Source: Glebionis coronaria (taxonomy: Eukaryota; Streptophyta; Magnoliopsida; Asterales; Asteraceae). Taken from it: 64,000 bases of DNA. The position numbers and the translations under genes are program-made. Below are positions 11,597 through 22,560 of this stretch, piece after piece. The DNA lies in contig CM046875.1 in the NCBI GenBank assembly GCA_025667525.1, positions 119,836,340-119,900,339 of the forward strand, given 5' to 3'. The notes under the pieces are model-generated. The model saw nothing but the letters and a program-made list of their open reading frames with translations, did not search any database and was not told the origin of the DNA. The stretch's first letter is position 1; the number at the start of each line of letters is the position of its first letter.

Positions 11597-11849
11597 TATA
11601 AATATAAATACGTGACGTAAAAAAATACTAACTTGTAAAATACCGTATTATATGTGATACATTCTATATTATACATTACCAATTACAAATTATATTATAT
11701 GTTACCCACTTGACTTCTCATATATTAGTAGTATTAATGGCATTGCCACTTGATCTGAATTTACATCAATCACATGTCACGAGTGTGATTAGCTTTTGCT
11801 ATTTTCGAAGACTAATATAATAGACTATTGTAAATTTGTAGCTCCCTAA

Positions 11850-12211
11850 GGCTGGTGGGAAACCCACTTACCGCCAAGTCAGCGTCACCTCAGCTTTTTA
11901 ACAACTCATATAAACTCTCCACATGAGGTAATGACACTCACCAAAACTCACTACAACTCACATTTCATACCTATTTTTTTATTATTTAAACACACTTCAC
12001 TCACAAAAAACACCCACAAAAAACACCCACAAATAAACCTAGCCCAAAAAATAAAAACATTTGGGCCCACATAAGTTTAACTCACCCAGGTGAGTTTGCC
12101 CCTGTTATTTTGTCACAGCTAGTAACTCGCGCGCGAGTTATATGGGAGGAATAAGAGCAGCGAGCTACTTTGCCAAAATCACGCGTGGGTTTAATCCCGC
12201 TCCCACCAGCC
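11850..12211. mobile_element. Tourist-type (PIF/Harbinger) MITE (362 bp)
   Basis: Terminal inverted repeats GGCTGGTGGGA and TCCCACCAGCC are perfect over 11 bp. The trinucleotide TAA flanks both sides (11847-11849 and 12212-12214), the 3-bp target duplication typical of PIF/Harbinger. There is no coding capacity. Confidence 0.85.
12124..12139. repeat. 16-bp perfect palindrome inside the Tourist MITE
   Basis: AACTCGCGCGCGAGTT is fully self-complementary and CpG-rich in an AT-rich setting. It lies about 70 bp from the right end of the MITE. Confidence 0.9.
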
Positions 12212-12298
12212 TAAACAGTTGTATGTTGTTTACTTCAAAAAATATATGTTAAAATATAACTATTCTTTTTGTTACTAAATGGTTACTATGTTATAATA

Positions 12299-12550
12299 CT
12301 CCCGTCTCAAAATTATTGTCCTTATATAAGAACTACATAATTTAAAAAAATGTATTAATTATTGTTTTAATTTCTATGAAAGTAAAAAAAACAATTTTAC
12401 CCTTTAATAATTAATTTAACATTCATTTATTTATTTGTAAATAGCAAATTTACATTAAGGTTAAATCTAACTTTTATTTTTTAAAAGTAAACAATAATTT
12501 TGAGACGAACGGAAAAGAAAAGATGAACAATAATTTTGAAACGAAGGTAG
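12299..12550. mobile_element. Stowaway-type MITE with a doubled right terminus
   Basis: The left end CTCCCGTCTCAAAATTATTG pairs with two successive right-end versions: AATAATTTTGAGACG near 12492, and AATAATTTTGAAACGAAGG near 12530. TA borders both outer ends (12297-12298 and 12551-12552). No ORF. Confidence 0.75.
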
Positions 12551-12614
12551 TAATAAAATTGAGTAGGTTTTAAAATTATATTTGTTGGAACATGGTTTTT
12601 GTGACTCTTAAATA

Positions 12615-12870
12615 CTATCTCGTCCTATAATTATTGTCCATGTTTGACGTTTTATGTTTTTTTTGTCAATTTTGAACTTAAATATTTTTGTTTATAATTT
12701 TTTATATTTGATGCATAATATATGAATGGATTATATTTTAAGTGTATTTTTCATTGATACAATTTTGTTAATTACGTAGTATTATATAACACTAATAAAG
12801 TAATCTATGGTTAAAGTTAAAAAAAAACTCAAAAAATTAAAAGCGAACAATAATTATGCGACGGAGGTAG
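12615..12870. mobile_element. Stowaway-type MITE (256 bp)
   Basis: The left end CTATCTCGTCCTATAATTAT pairs with the right end ATAATTATGCGACGGAGGTAG. TA borders both ends (12613-12614 and 12871-12872). It sits 64 bp from the previous MITE of the same superfamily. Confidence 0.75.
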
Positions 12871-12872
12871 TA

Positions 12873-14815
12873 GTAGCTTTTGATTTCCACAAGATTATTA
12901 TTTTAATATAACCAATAAGCTCTTTTGATTTCCACATGGTTAGCAGTCAGGCATATTTTTTTAAAACTTAAGAAGAGGACATTGTTAAGACAAGATTGGT
13001 TGAATTTTTATGTGAAAAAATATAATAAAGAATTTTTATGTGAAAACTGAAAAAGAGATAAATTTTTTTATTTTAAGTTAATTTACGGTATTATAAAAAT
13101 CGAACATTGCTTGTTTTTAGTTTTTCTTTAACTGAATACGAAAATAAAATTTTGCTTTAATATATAGCATCAACCAATAATCTTACAAATTTTGAATTAC
13201 ACTTCAACCATGAATCGGTAAGATTTTAATTATAGGTCTAACAATACTTCTTAAAATATTCAAAGACTATACTTAAAATAATAATCACTTATCAAGAGTT
13301 GTGACATGTAAGAGAATAAATATAACCCGAATTTATAAGTCGGGCGTAGGTCATATTAAGAATAAATATGATACTAGCCCAGCTTATAGGTTTGGGTCCA
13401 TTAAGGTTTATAGAGTTATTGTGTTTGAAACAACGAAAGTTTGGTTTATTGTGAATATGGTCTCTGATACCATGTAAGAATATAAAATTTTATGACTAAA
13501 ATGTAAAACTCGCAAGTAATCCTTCTTTATAATTAATCAATATTTATTGACACACAAGCACATTGACGTTGAGTAAAACTAGTTGGCAAACCGAAAGCAA
13601 GTGATGGTGTGTAAGCATCGGCTCTTCGAGTAGAGCTGCAAACTTCAAGAAAATCTTGAACTCGACATGACTCGAACTATATTTGCAAAAGTTACATCAT
13701 GTTTCAAACTTTAGCTATATATAATATGTTGCCCGATAAGCATTTTTGATGTTCAATTTTTGCTTGAGGGCAGAACATTTGAGCTCACTTGTAGTTTAGC
13801 ATCGATTTATAATTTCATTCAAATCCAGATTTATAAAAACATGATCCATAGCTTTAAGTTCATAATGGAAACTCAACTAACGTGCATCTAAAACAGAGCT
13901 ACTCCGTAGTATTTTACACAAAGATAAAAAGAAAAAAAAACTGGTGCAAACGTGTACTTTTGGTTTCTTTTCAAGATTTTGACTTAGGGGCAGTTTGGTA
14001 TCCAGTTTTTGGCACCTTTAGGCTCATTCGGTTACTAATCTGTTGTTTGGTATCTATATATTCTTTCTAACACAAAGATGTAATGTCAAATAGTAAAACC
14101 CCACCCTAACCATAGGTTTTGTAAAAATGGATCATTTCAAAAGTATTTTTTTATTTCATTAATTTGTCAACCACATATTATTATTTAATTTTTGCAATAC
14201 AATTATTTTATTACATATTAAATAAATATAAAATTAATTAAATAAATATATTTTCTCTCTCCAAAACCTACCATAAATCCAAATTTTACTTAATCCTAAA
14301 CCTCCTATTTTATAAACTTACACAAAAAATGAAACCCGACTTCAAACCGAACGACCATTAACTTATTATAAGCATTTTGTCTTAGAGAAAGTTGAGTTAA
14401 AGTTGAGCAAAAACTTGCTATCACCATTACTAGTCTTGTATTGTGTTTTACTGTATATGACAAAAGTAATGTTCTATTTTCCAAAATGTTAGGCATATAC
14501 CAAAACAAATGTATTACTTTCAAAAGATGAATATTACTAAACTCTATGGAAATTAAAGAGAAAAGGCCATGGAATTTATTTAACGTCATTTGCGGGCAAA
14601 GTCACAAATACGTTAGGTCTTGTCTCTAACATGTTTGCTTTATTGTTATGATTTTCAATTTATATGTTGACTTTCGATAAATTTTGTAGTTATATTTTAT
14701 AACCGTGGTCTTGTGACCATGATCAAATATAATAACTTTTCGTTTTCACATCATACCGGTTTTAATGTTAAATAAGATTACCATTGTGTAAATAATTGAA
14801 GTCCCTCATTTGTTA
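12873..14815. other. AT-rich DNA with one possible retroelement primer-binding relic
   Basis: I see no gene. At 13461-13472 the - strand reads TGGTATCAGAGA, matching the initiator-methionine tRNA primer site of Copia and TRIM elements. It directly abuts a TGTAAGAATATAAAA stretch at 13473 that resembles TGTAAGAGAATAAATAT at 13307. This may be a small TRIM relic, but LTR ends and a target duplication are not established. Confidence 0.35.
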
Positions 14816-14823
14816 TAATTAAC

Positions 14824-15528
14824 CAAGGCTGTCAAGATCGCGAGTAAACTCGTAAAATCGTACGATCTTACGTGTTTACTAGCTAAAATCGTTGTAAGAT
14901 CGCCCTAGGATCGCATATGAGGTAGGATCGTAAGTAAGATCGTAGGATCGCACAAAAGATCGTAGGATCGGCTCTCGATCCGATCCTGCCAATTTGATGA
15001 ATTACCTCATTATTTTATGTTAAAACCTTATATAAGACTTGTATTTTTTTCTTCTTTGCTATTATATTTCACTATATTAATTTATTTTGGTTCTAAACTC
15101 TTTTTCAAAGTGTATATGTTTCTACCATGCAAGTTCGTGATGAATACTTTATACGAGAATCAATATTTTTTGGATGTGGGAAATTAAGTTATCGAAACAT
15201 TTGAAATAGATTAACTTTTTATGGATTTTTCACATACTTACGTGTAATGTCGTTTTTCTCTTTCTCACTAAATTGTTTATTTAGCTATGAAAACTTAAAA
15301 GAATTAAATGTACTTCACTATATTTATAATCATGATGTTTAAACGTCAAAATTTTTCTTACGATATCTTATGAATTCATGTTTGATATTCAATGGATATG
15401 TATAAGTATATAACATTGTCATCCATCAACGCCTATTAGAAAGACAAGACACTTTGGTGGGATCTTACGATCTCGATCTTGCAAAGACAAAAATGATCTT
15501 AGGTAGGATCGCGATCTTAATAGCCTTG
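14824..15528. mobile_element. hAT-type non-autonomous element (705 bp)
   Basis: The imperfect inverted termini CAAGGCTGTCAAGATCGCG (left) and CGCGATCTTAATAGCCTTG (right) match at 17 of 19 positions. The 8-bp sequence TAATTAAC flanks both ends (14816-14823 and 15529-15536), the duplication length of hAT transposons. Subterminal zones are packed with GATCG and GATCTTAC motifs, about ten in the first 170 bp and fewer at the right. There is no transposase. Confidence 0.85.
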
Positions 15529-15536
15529 TAATTAAC

Positions 15537-16033
15537 TATTGTATAATATCTCTAGTCTCACATCATTCTGAGGTAAGATACTCGAGTCTCTTAGGCTAAA
15601 CGGAGTAATCAAAAAGTGACTGGTGAGTTGTAAATTCACGCGTAAGTCTTATTCCGGACACCACTACTTATGCGTGAGTTTGTGTTTCGGTTTTAGTAAA
15701 CGGTTAAGAAATTCACGTTGGTGAGTTATGTGATGGTTGGGTGTTTTTAGAGCACAATGTGTAGGCTTGAGCCGTAGGAATAACACATATTTTGTACATG
15801 ATATGGTTAATTAGTCAAAATAATCTCACAACACTAAAACTTCTATGACACTAAAATTTGAGGCTCCTTGGTTGACTTAAACCATAATGATTATGTGGGC
15901 CTAGTTTTTATAAAAAAAAACTTTTTAATTTAAACTTTATAATTACAAAATTAAAGTTAAAAATTTCATAAAAAAATACATAAATTAAAAAAAAATACGA
16001 AAATTAAAAAACATAATTTCACTAAACTTAATT
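15537..16033. other. Intergenic DNA, nothing recognised
   Basis: No ORF, element terminus or RNA gene could be supported between the hAT element and the MYB-like pseudogene. Confidence 0.5.
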
Positions 16034-17223
16034 TTATTTCCCAAAATATAATTCTCGGGTCTTCCTCTCTAATGCTTCGATGTTCTCCGCGTCTTCCGAG
16101 GAGATTCCAGTAGTGTTGAAAGTAAGAATTTTTAAATCCTCATTTCGTTTAGCAATGCAAATCACGAGTCTTGCCGCTAGCTCACGATCCATTGATTCTT
16201 TTTTCGCCTCCCGGTCAATCAAGATTTGTTTTTGCATCATTTCGGCAATCCGGGTTTTGGACGAAAAGGATGTGGCGAACGAGCTATTCGAAGATCATTA
16301 ACTTTTTGTTTTTTTTGTGGAGCCCCGGAAGGACGCGGAATGGGGTCGTCCCCAAACATTTCCAGCTCTTCGTTGACATCGGTTACACGACCACGGGGTT
16401 TGACGAGCTTGCGTCGACTCGGGGTTTTGCCACTTGTATTTATCGCGCAACAAATCCAAGCCTCGCGATGTCTAAACTCGGTCTTGTAAGTGTCCTTAAA
16501 CATGTTGCAAATCCGAGAGTATAAAAGCTCGTCATTTTCATCACTTGCCAACGTGGTAGCATCATAAAGCGCGTTAAACTTGCCGACAAGTCCATTCATC
16601 GGCGTCCAATTACCCGTCAACATATTTTTGTTATGCTTCTTGTACTCCTTTTTCGCGTCACGCTTATTACACTCCGTCATAATCTTGTACCAAAAAGTTT
16701 CTTTCGATTGATCGCACCCGTTTCTTGGATCTTCGGAAATTACGATAAAATATTCGGCCAAAATCCGTTCCTCTTCTTGCGTCCAATATGTCCGGTCGGT
16801 TTTTGGTTCACGTGCTTCTTTGCCACTTGATTTTTTTTGGCAATGGATTTTTTCCGTTGACTTGTTGGTCGTTCTGGCTCGTCGTTGTCATCGTCGTCGG
16901 CTTCTTCTTCATCTTCGTCATGGAGCTCGTTTTGTGGTTCATTGTTTTGTTGAGATGAATATGATGGGTAGGTTGACGGTACTTGGGACGGTGGGGCTTG
17001 ACATATACCTTGTGTTTGCATCCACATTTGAAATTGCTCCGGAGAACAATTAATGAATAGGTTAAACATTCGGGGAGGGGGGGGGGGGGGGGGGGGGGGG
17101 GATTTGGATGTTGGAACATGGAAGAGTTGGAGAAGATGAGTTAACGGATGATGGTGTAGTAGGGTTAGATGAAGACCCGCCGTTGGGGTTGAAATACTCG
17201 TACACCCAATTGTTAGGATCCAT
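16034..17223 (-). pseudogene. Broken MYB/SANT-like (trihelix) protein of the PIF/Harbinger-associated, GST-T3-like family
   Basis: Reading leftward, the likely start is ATG at 17223-17221 (MDPNNWVYEY), because this family begins this way. A proline run encoded by the poly-G tract follows, then RMFNLFIN, an acidic stretch (DEDEEEADDDD) and a lysine-rich linker. Next is a SANT-like block (YWTQEEERILAEYF...DQSKETFWYKI), a NAM-associated-type C-terminal region (RHREAWICC...EELEMFGDDP) and a helical tail (MMQKQILIDREAKKE). Frames change at least three times: at the G run (17077-17101), at the A tract near 16840, and near 16240. In plants such proteins accompany PIF/Harbinger transposases and bind element ends, or are domesticated; many databases call them glutathione S-transferase T3-like by chain annotation. 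No transposase lies nearby. It is a pseudogene, or homopolymer errors exaggerate the damage. Confidence 0.7.
17077..17101 (+). repeat. Poly-G tract, 25 bp (coding polyproline on the - strand)
   Basis: An uninterrupted run of 25 G, preceded by CGGGGA, lies inside the MYB-like reading frame, where it encodes proline on the - strand. Its length is not a multiple of three relative to the flanking frames, so it shifts the frame. Confidence 0.9.
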
Positions 17224-17406
17224 TTCAAGGGAAGAAAGAAATATATTAGATGGATTAAAAGTGGGTTTGAGTTTTATAAAAAAATAGTTGATTTATAGGG
17301 GTTTTATAAGTGAAAAAAATGGTTAAATTTGAAAAATATGAGGTATAACCTGCTCCTCAAACGGCTATATTTTCAAATGCAACGGTCAAAAAAATTTAAA
17401 TTTCGA

Positions 17407-17596
<190 letters not shown>

Positions 17597-18018
17597 CGCG
17601 AAAACGCGCGTTGTCCGCTCGACACAAGACTCGAAAATGCGAACAAAGTGTCGTTGATGCGTTTTCGTGTGGCGTTTTGCCCTCGGCGCAACAAAAAACC
17701 TCCTGAGCCTTGTGCTTTTAATATCTTTTCTAATTGATTTGTGGTGAATATATATATTTTATATGAAATTAGTATTTTAATAAAGTAGTTTTTGGTTTTT
17801 ATGACGTCCATGCAAGCAAAAGCTAATCACACTCGTGACATGTGATTGATGTAAATTCAGATCAAGTGGCAATGCCATTAATACTACTAATATATGAGAA
17901 GTCAAGTGGGTAACATATAATATAATTTGTAATTGGTAATGTATAATATAGAATGTATCACATATAATACGGTATTTTACAAGTTAGTATTTTTTTACGT
18001 CACGTATTTATATTTATA

Positions 18019-18480
18019 TCTATACTGTTATATAAAAAGACTTATTTCAAACTTAACTCCGATCTTAATCTCGAACCTAAAATTATCAAACCTAACTCCA
18101 AGTCAAAAATTAATATAAGAATATTAGATTTGAGCCATTCGATCATTTGATAAATGAATTTCATCTATTCATTTTTTGAAACAAACTTTTGTAACAACAT
18201 TTGTAACAAACTATTTAAAAAACTTTTATTTTTAAATTAAAATATTTTTTTATTTTTTTATCTTTTTTATAATCTAATTTCGCCATATTTTTTAAAATTT
18301 CGTGCTCTTTAATTTAAGATCAATTTTAATATATTTTTGTTAAAATGTAATATTGAGTTTATTTTAATTTGATTTAATTTTTTACTTTGAATATATATTT
18401 GAAGAGTTAAAATGTAATATTTGTTCACTAAAAATTAATTATCGGGTATCTGTCGCTGCATTGCGCGGGTACCATGCTAG
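18019..18480 (+). mobile_element. Non-autonomous Helitron, array unit 1
   Basis: It starts TCTATACTGTTATATAAAAA after a host A and ends GCGCGGGTACCATGCTAG before a host T. There is no target duplication and no protein-coding capacity. The short 61-codon frame overlapping its left end is shared by all copies only because the DNA is nearly identical. Confidence 0.75.
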
Positions 18481-18726
18481 TGATATATAATAGCTTTATA
18501 AATTGTTACAAATTTTAATGTTATCATTTTCGGAGTCTCAAATCGTCACGAGTTTAATCACTGAGTTAACTCGATCAAATAAGTGATTTATTGGTTCGAC
18601 TATCGAATTAACTCGGTCGAGTCACTTTATATGTACCAAACTTATAAAATAAAATATTTATTATAATATAAAGATTACAAATTTCAACATTTTATCGAAT
18701 ACAAAATAAAAGTAACTAACATTTTA

Positions 18727-18951
18727 TTAATCTGAATTTACATCATAATTATAAAAAGTGCGACCTAACAATTGAGTGTAATTATTTATCCGCTCCATGT
18801 AGGGAGTGATCCATGGAGTTGCACAATCAGACTTGAAATGAAACCCTTAAGTCATAACCGTGGGCACAGGGTATCCTTCTTTTAAGAATATGCTGACATA
18901 ATGACCATTATTAACGAACCAAAGACAAATAAATTTATGTTGATGACATGG
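18727..18951 (-). pseudogene. OTU-like protease fragment, array unit 1
   Basis: Reverse-complement copy of the fragment at 10664-10888, ending at TAA (18729-18727). Equivalent copies lie in units 2 and 3. Confidence 0.42.
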
Positions 18952-19564
18952 CGCTGGACTCGAACGAAGTGGTAAATAGTAAATACGTTTGAGAACCTAA
19001 AATGGTTATGGTATGTAGAATCACATTGACATGAGATGGATAGATTTTCTATTATTTCAATGTATGTTTAATAATTTGATTATTTAAAAACACATTTTAA
19101 TGTTAAATAATTGAAAAATATATTACAAAAATAAATTGAACAATAATATCTTATGAACATATACTTCATACTTTACAAATGAATAATTAAAAAAATATAT
19201 ATACTAAAATATGTTATGCAGATTCTTGTCCTACGAAATATATATATTTGGAATGAAAAACAAAAAGTAAAAAATTTATATTCATAATAGAAAATGAAAA
19301 AAATATGTAATATTTATAAGTTGTACTCCCACTTGTAGAATTGCTAAATAAGAAAAAACTAGCAAAAGCTAATCACACTCGTGACATGTGATTGATGTAA
19401 ATTCAGATCAAGTGGCAATGCCATTAATACTACTAATATATGAGAAGTCAAGTGGGTAACATATAATATAATTTGTAATTGGTAATGTATAATATAGAAT
19501 GTATCACATATAATACGGTATTTTACAAGTTAGTATTTTTTTACGTCACGTATTTATATTTATA

Positions 19565-20026
19565 TCTATACTGTTATATAAAAAGGCTTATTTCAAACTT
19601 AACTCCGATCTTAATCTCGAACCTAAAATTATCAAACCTAACTCCAAGTCAAAAATTAATATAAGAATATTAGATTTGAGCCATTCGATCATTTGATAAA
19701 TGAATTTCATCTATTCATTTTTTGAAACAAACTTTTGTAACAACATTTGTAACAAACTATTTAAAAAACTTTTATTTTTAAATTAAAATATTTTTTTATT
19801 TTTTTATCTTTTTTATAATCTAATTTCGCCATATTTTTTAAAATTTCGTGCTCTTTAATTTAAGATCAGTTTTAATATATTTTTGTTAAAATGTAATATT
19901 GAGTTTATTTTAATTTGATTTAATTTTTTACTTTGAATATATATTTGAAGAGTTAAAATGTAATATTTGTTCACTAAAAATTAATTATCGGGTATCTATC
20001 GCTGAATTGCGCGGGTACCATGCTAG
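19565..20026 (+). mobile_element. Non-autonomous Helitron, array unit 2
   Basis: Same ends and length as the unit 1 copy. It carries private substitutions near the 3' hairpin (CTATCGCTGAATTG in place of CTGTCGCTGCATTG). Confidence 0.75.
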
Positions 20027-20272
20027 TGATATATAATAGCTTTATAAATTGTTACAAATTTTAATGTTATCATTTTCGGAGTCTCAAATCGTCACGAGTT
20101 TAATCACTGAGTTAACTCGATCAAATAAGTGATTTATTGGTTCGACTATCGAATTAACCCGGTCGAGTCACTTTATATGTACCAAACTTATAAAATAAAA
20201 TATTTATTATAATATAAAGATTACAAATTTCAACATTTTATCGAATACAAAATAAAAGTAACTAACATTTTA

Positions 20273-20497
20273 TTAATCTGAATTTACATCATAATTATAA
20301 AAAGTGCGACCTAACAATTGAGTGTAATTATTTATCCGCTCCATGTAGGGAGTGATCCATGGAGTTGCACAATCAGACTTGAAATGAAACCCTTGAGTCA
20401 TAACCGTGGGCACAGGGTATCCTTCTTTTAAGAATATGCTGACATAATGACCATTATTAACGAACCAAAGACAAATAATTTTATGTTGATGACATGG
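20273..20497 (-). pseudogene. OTU-like protease fragment, array unit 2
   Basis: Copy of the fragment in unit 1, offset by 1546 bp. Confidence 0.42.
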
Positions 20498-21110
20498 CGC
20501 TGGACTCGAACGAAGTGGTAAATAGTAAATACGTTTGAGAACCTAAAATGGTTATGGTATGTAGAATCACATTGACATGAGATGGATAGATTTTCTATTA
20601 TTTCAATGTATGTTTAATAATTTGATTATTTAAAAACACATTTTAATGTTAAATAATTGAAAAATATATTACAAAAATAAATTGAACAATAATATCTTAT
20701 GAACATATACTTCATACTTTACAAATGAATAATTAAAAAAATATATATACTAAAATATGTTATGCAGATTCTTGTCCTACGAAATATATATATTTGGAAT
20801 GAAAGACAAAAAGTAAAAAATTTATATTCATAATAGAAAATGAAAAAAATATGTAATATTTATAAGTTGTACTCCCACTTGTAGAATTGCTAAATAAGAA
20901 AAAACTAGCAAAAGCTAATCACACTCGTGACATGTGATTGATGTAAATTCAGATCAAGTGGCAATGCCATTAATACTACTAATATATGAGAAGTCAAGTG
21001 GGTAACATATAATATAATTTGTAATTGGTAATGTATAATATAGAATGTATCACATATAATACGGTATTTTACAAGTTAGTATTTTTTTACGTCACGTATT
21101 TATATTTATA

Positions 21111-21572
21111 TCTATACTGTTATATAAAAAGGCTTATTTCAAACTTAACTCCGATCTTAATCTCGAACCTAAAATTATCAAACATAACTCCAAGTCAAAA
21201 ATTAATATAAGAATATTAGATTTGAGCCATTCGATCATTTGATAAATGAATTTCATCTATTCATTTTTTGAAACAAACTTTTGTAACAACATTTGTAACA
21301 AACTATTTAAAAAACTTTTATTTTTAAATTAAAATATTTTTTTATTTTTTTATCTTTTTTATAATCTAATTTCGCCATATTTTTTAAAATTTCGTGCTCT
21401 TTAATTTAAGATCAATTTTAATATATTTTTGTTAAAATGTAATATTGAGTTTATTTTAATTTGATTTAATTTTTTACTTTGAATATATATTTGAAGAGTT
21501 AAAATGTAATATTTGTTCACTAAAAATTAATTATCGGGTATCTGTCGCTGCATTGCGCGGGTACCATGCTAG
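21111..21572 (+). mobile_element. Non-autonomous Helitron, array unit 3
   Basis: Same ends and length as the copies in units 1 and 2, with the hairpin version of unit 1. Confidence 0.75.
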
Positions 21573-21818
21573 TGATATATAATAGCTTTATAAATTGTTA
21601 CAAATTTTAATGTTATCATTTTCGGAGTCTCAAATCGTCACGAGTTTAATCACTGAGTTAACTCGATCAAATAAGTGATTTATTGGTTCGACTATCGAAT
21701 TAACCCGGTCGAGTCACTTTATATGTACCAAACTTATAAAATAAAATATTTATTATAATATAAAGATTACAAATTTCAACATTTTATCGAATACAAAATA
21801 AAAGTAACTAACATTTTA

Positions 21819-22043
21819 TTAATCTGAATTTACATCATAATTATAAAAAGTGCGACCTAACAATTGAGTGTAATTATTTATCCGCTCCATGTAGGGAGTG
21901 ATCCATGGAGTTGCACAATCAGACTTGAAATGAAACCCTTGAGTCATAACCGTGGGCACAGGGTATCCTTCTTTTAAGAATATGCTGACATAATGACCAT
22001 TATTAACGAACCAAAGACAAATAAATTTATGTTGATGACATGG
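21819..22043 (-). pseudogene. OTU-like protease fragment, array unit 3
   Basis: Copy of the fragment in unit 1, offset by 3092 bp. Confidence 0.42.
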
Positions 22044-22560
22044 CGCTGGACTCGAACGAAGTGGTAAATAGTAAATACGTTTGAGAACCTAAAATGGTTA
22101 TGGTATGTAGAATCACATTGACATGAGATGGATAGATTTTCTATTATTTCAATGTATGTTTAATAATTTGATTATTTAAAAACACATTTTAATGTTAAAT
22201 AATTGAAAAATATATTACAAAAATAAATTGAACAATAATATCTTATGAACATATACTTCATACTTTACAAATGAATAATTAAAAAAAATATATATACTAA
22301 AATATGTTATGCAGATTCTTGTCCTACGAAATATATATATTTGGAATGAAAGACAAAAAGTAAAAAATTTATATTCATAATAGAAAATGAAAAAAATATG
22401 TAATATTTATAAGTTGTACTTCCACTTGTAGAATTGCTAAATAAGAAAAAACTAAGACAAAGCCACGAGTGAAAAACTAAGAATTGTAAGTTGTTATAGA
22501 TACAGTATGAATTAAAAATACCAACTTGTAAGGCTGTCTAATCAAATGTCAAGAGTGGCA

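Larger units (their letters stand above)
10148..11800 (-). repeat. Left arm of a 12.4-kb inverted repeat (single unit)
   Basis: The reverse complement of this segment matches the tandem array at 17815-22560 almost base for base. The outer limit is TGCCAC at 10148, pairing with GTGGCA ending at 22560. The inner limit is AGCTTTTGCT ending at 11800, pairing with the first bases of the array at 17815. The coordinates map as x to 29615 minus x for the first unit. It holds a Helitron (11135-11596) and an OTU-like fragment (10664-10888). Only a handful of substitutions are visible. Confidence 0.95.
17815..22560 (+). repeat. Three tandem 1546-bp units forming the right arm of the inverted repeat
   Basis: Units start at 17815, 19361 and 20907, each with AGCAAAAGCTAATCACAC, and join at AAGAAAAAACT/AGCAAAAG. 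The last unit runs on for about 108 bp more (to GTGGCA, 22560), a tail that the first two lack but the left arm has. Differences between units are single substitutions: for example A/G at 18039 against its equivalents, and CTGCATTG against CTGAATTG in unit 2. Identity is therefore about 99 percent by eye. Each unit holds one Helitron (+) and one OTU-like fragment (-). Confidence 0.97.

Noticed and set aside
17933..18118. A 61-codon frame conserved in all four copies of the 1546-bp unit
   Set aside because: The DNA itself is almost identical, so conservation is not evidence of coding. The composition is AT-driven and it overlaps the start of the Helitron.
17815..22560. CRISPR array or rDNA-type tandem array
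   Set aside because: Units are 1.5 kb with no short repeat-spacer pattern and no rRNA sequence; the setting is a plant nuclear genome.
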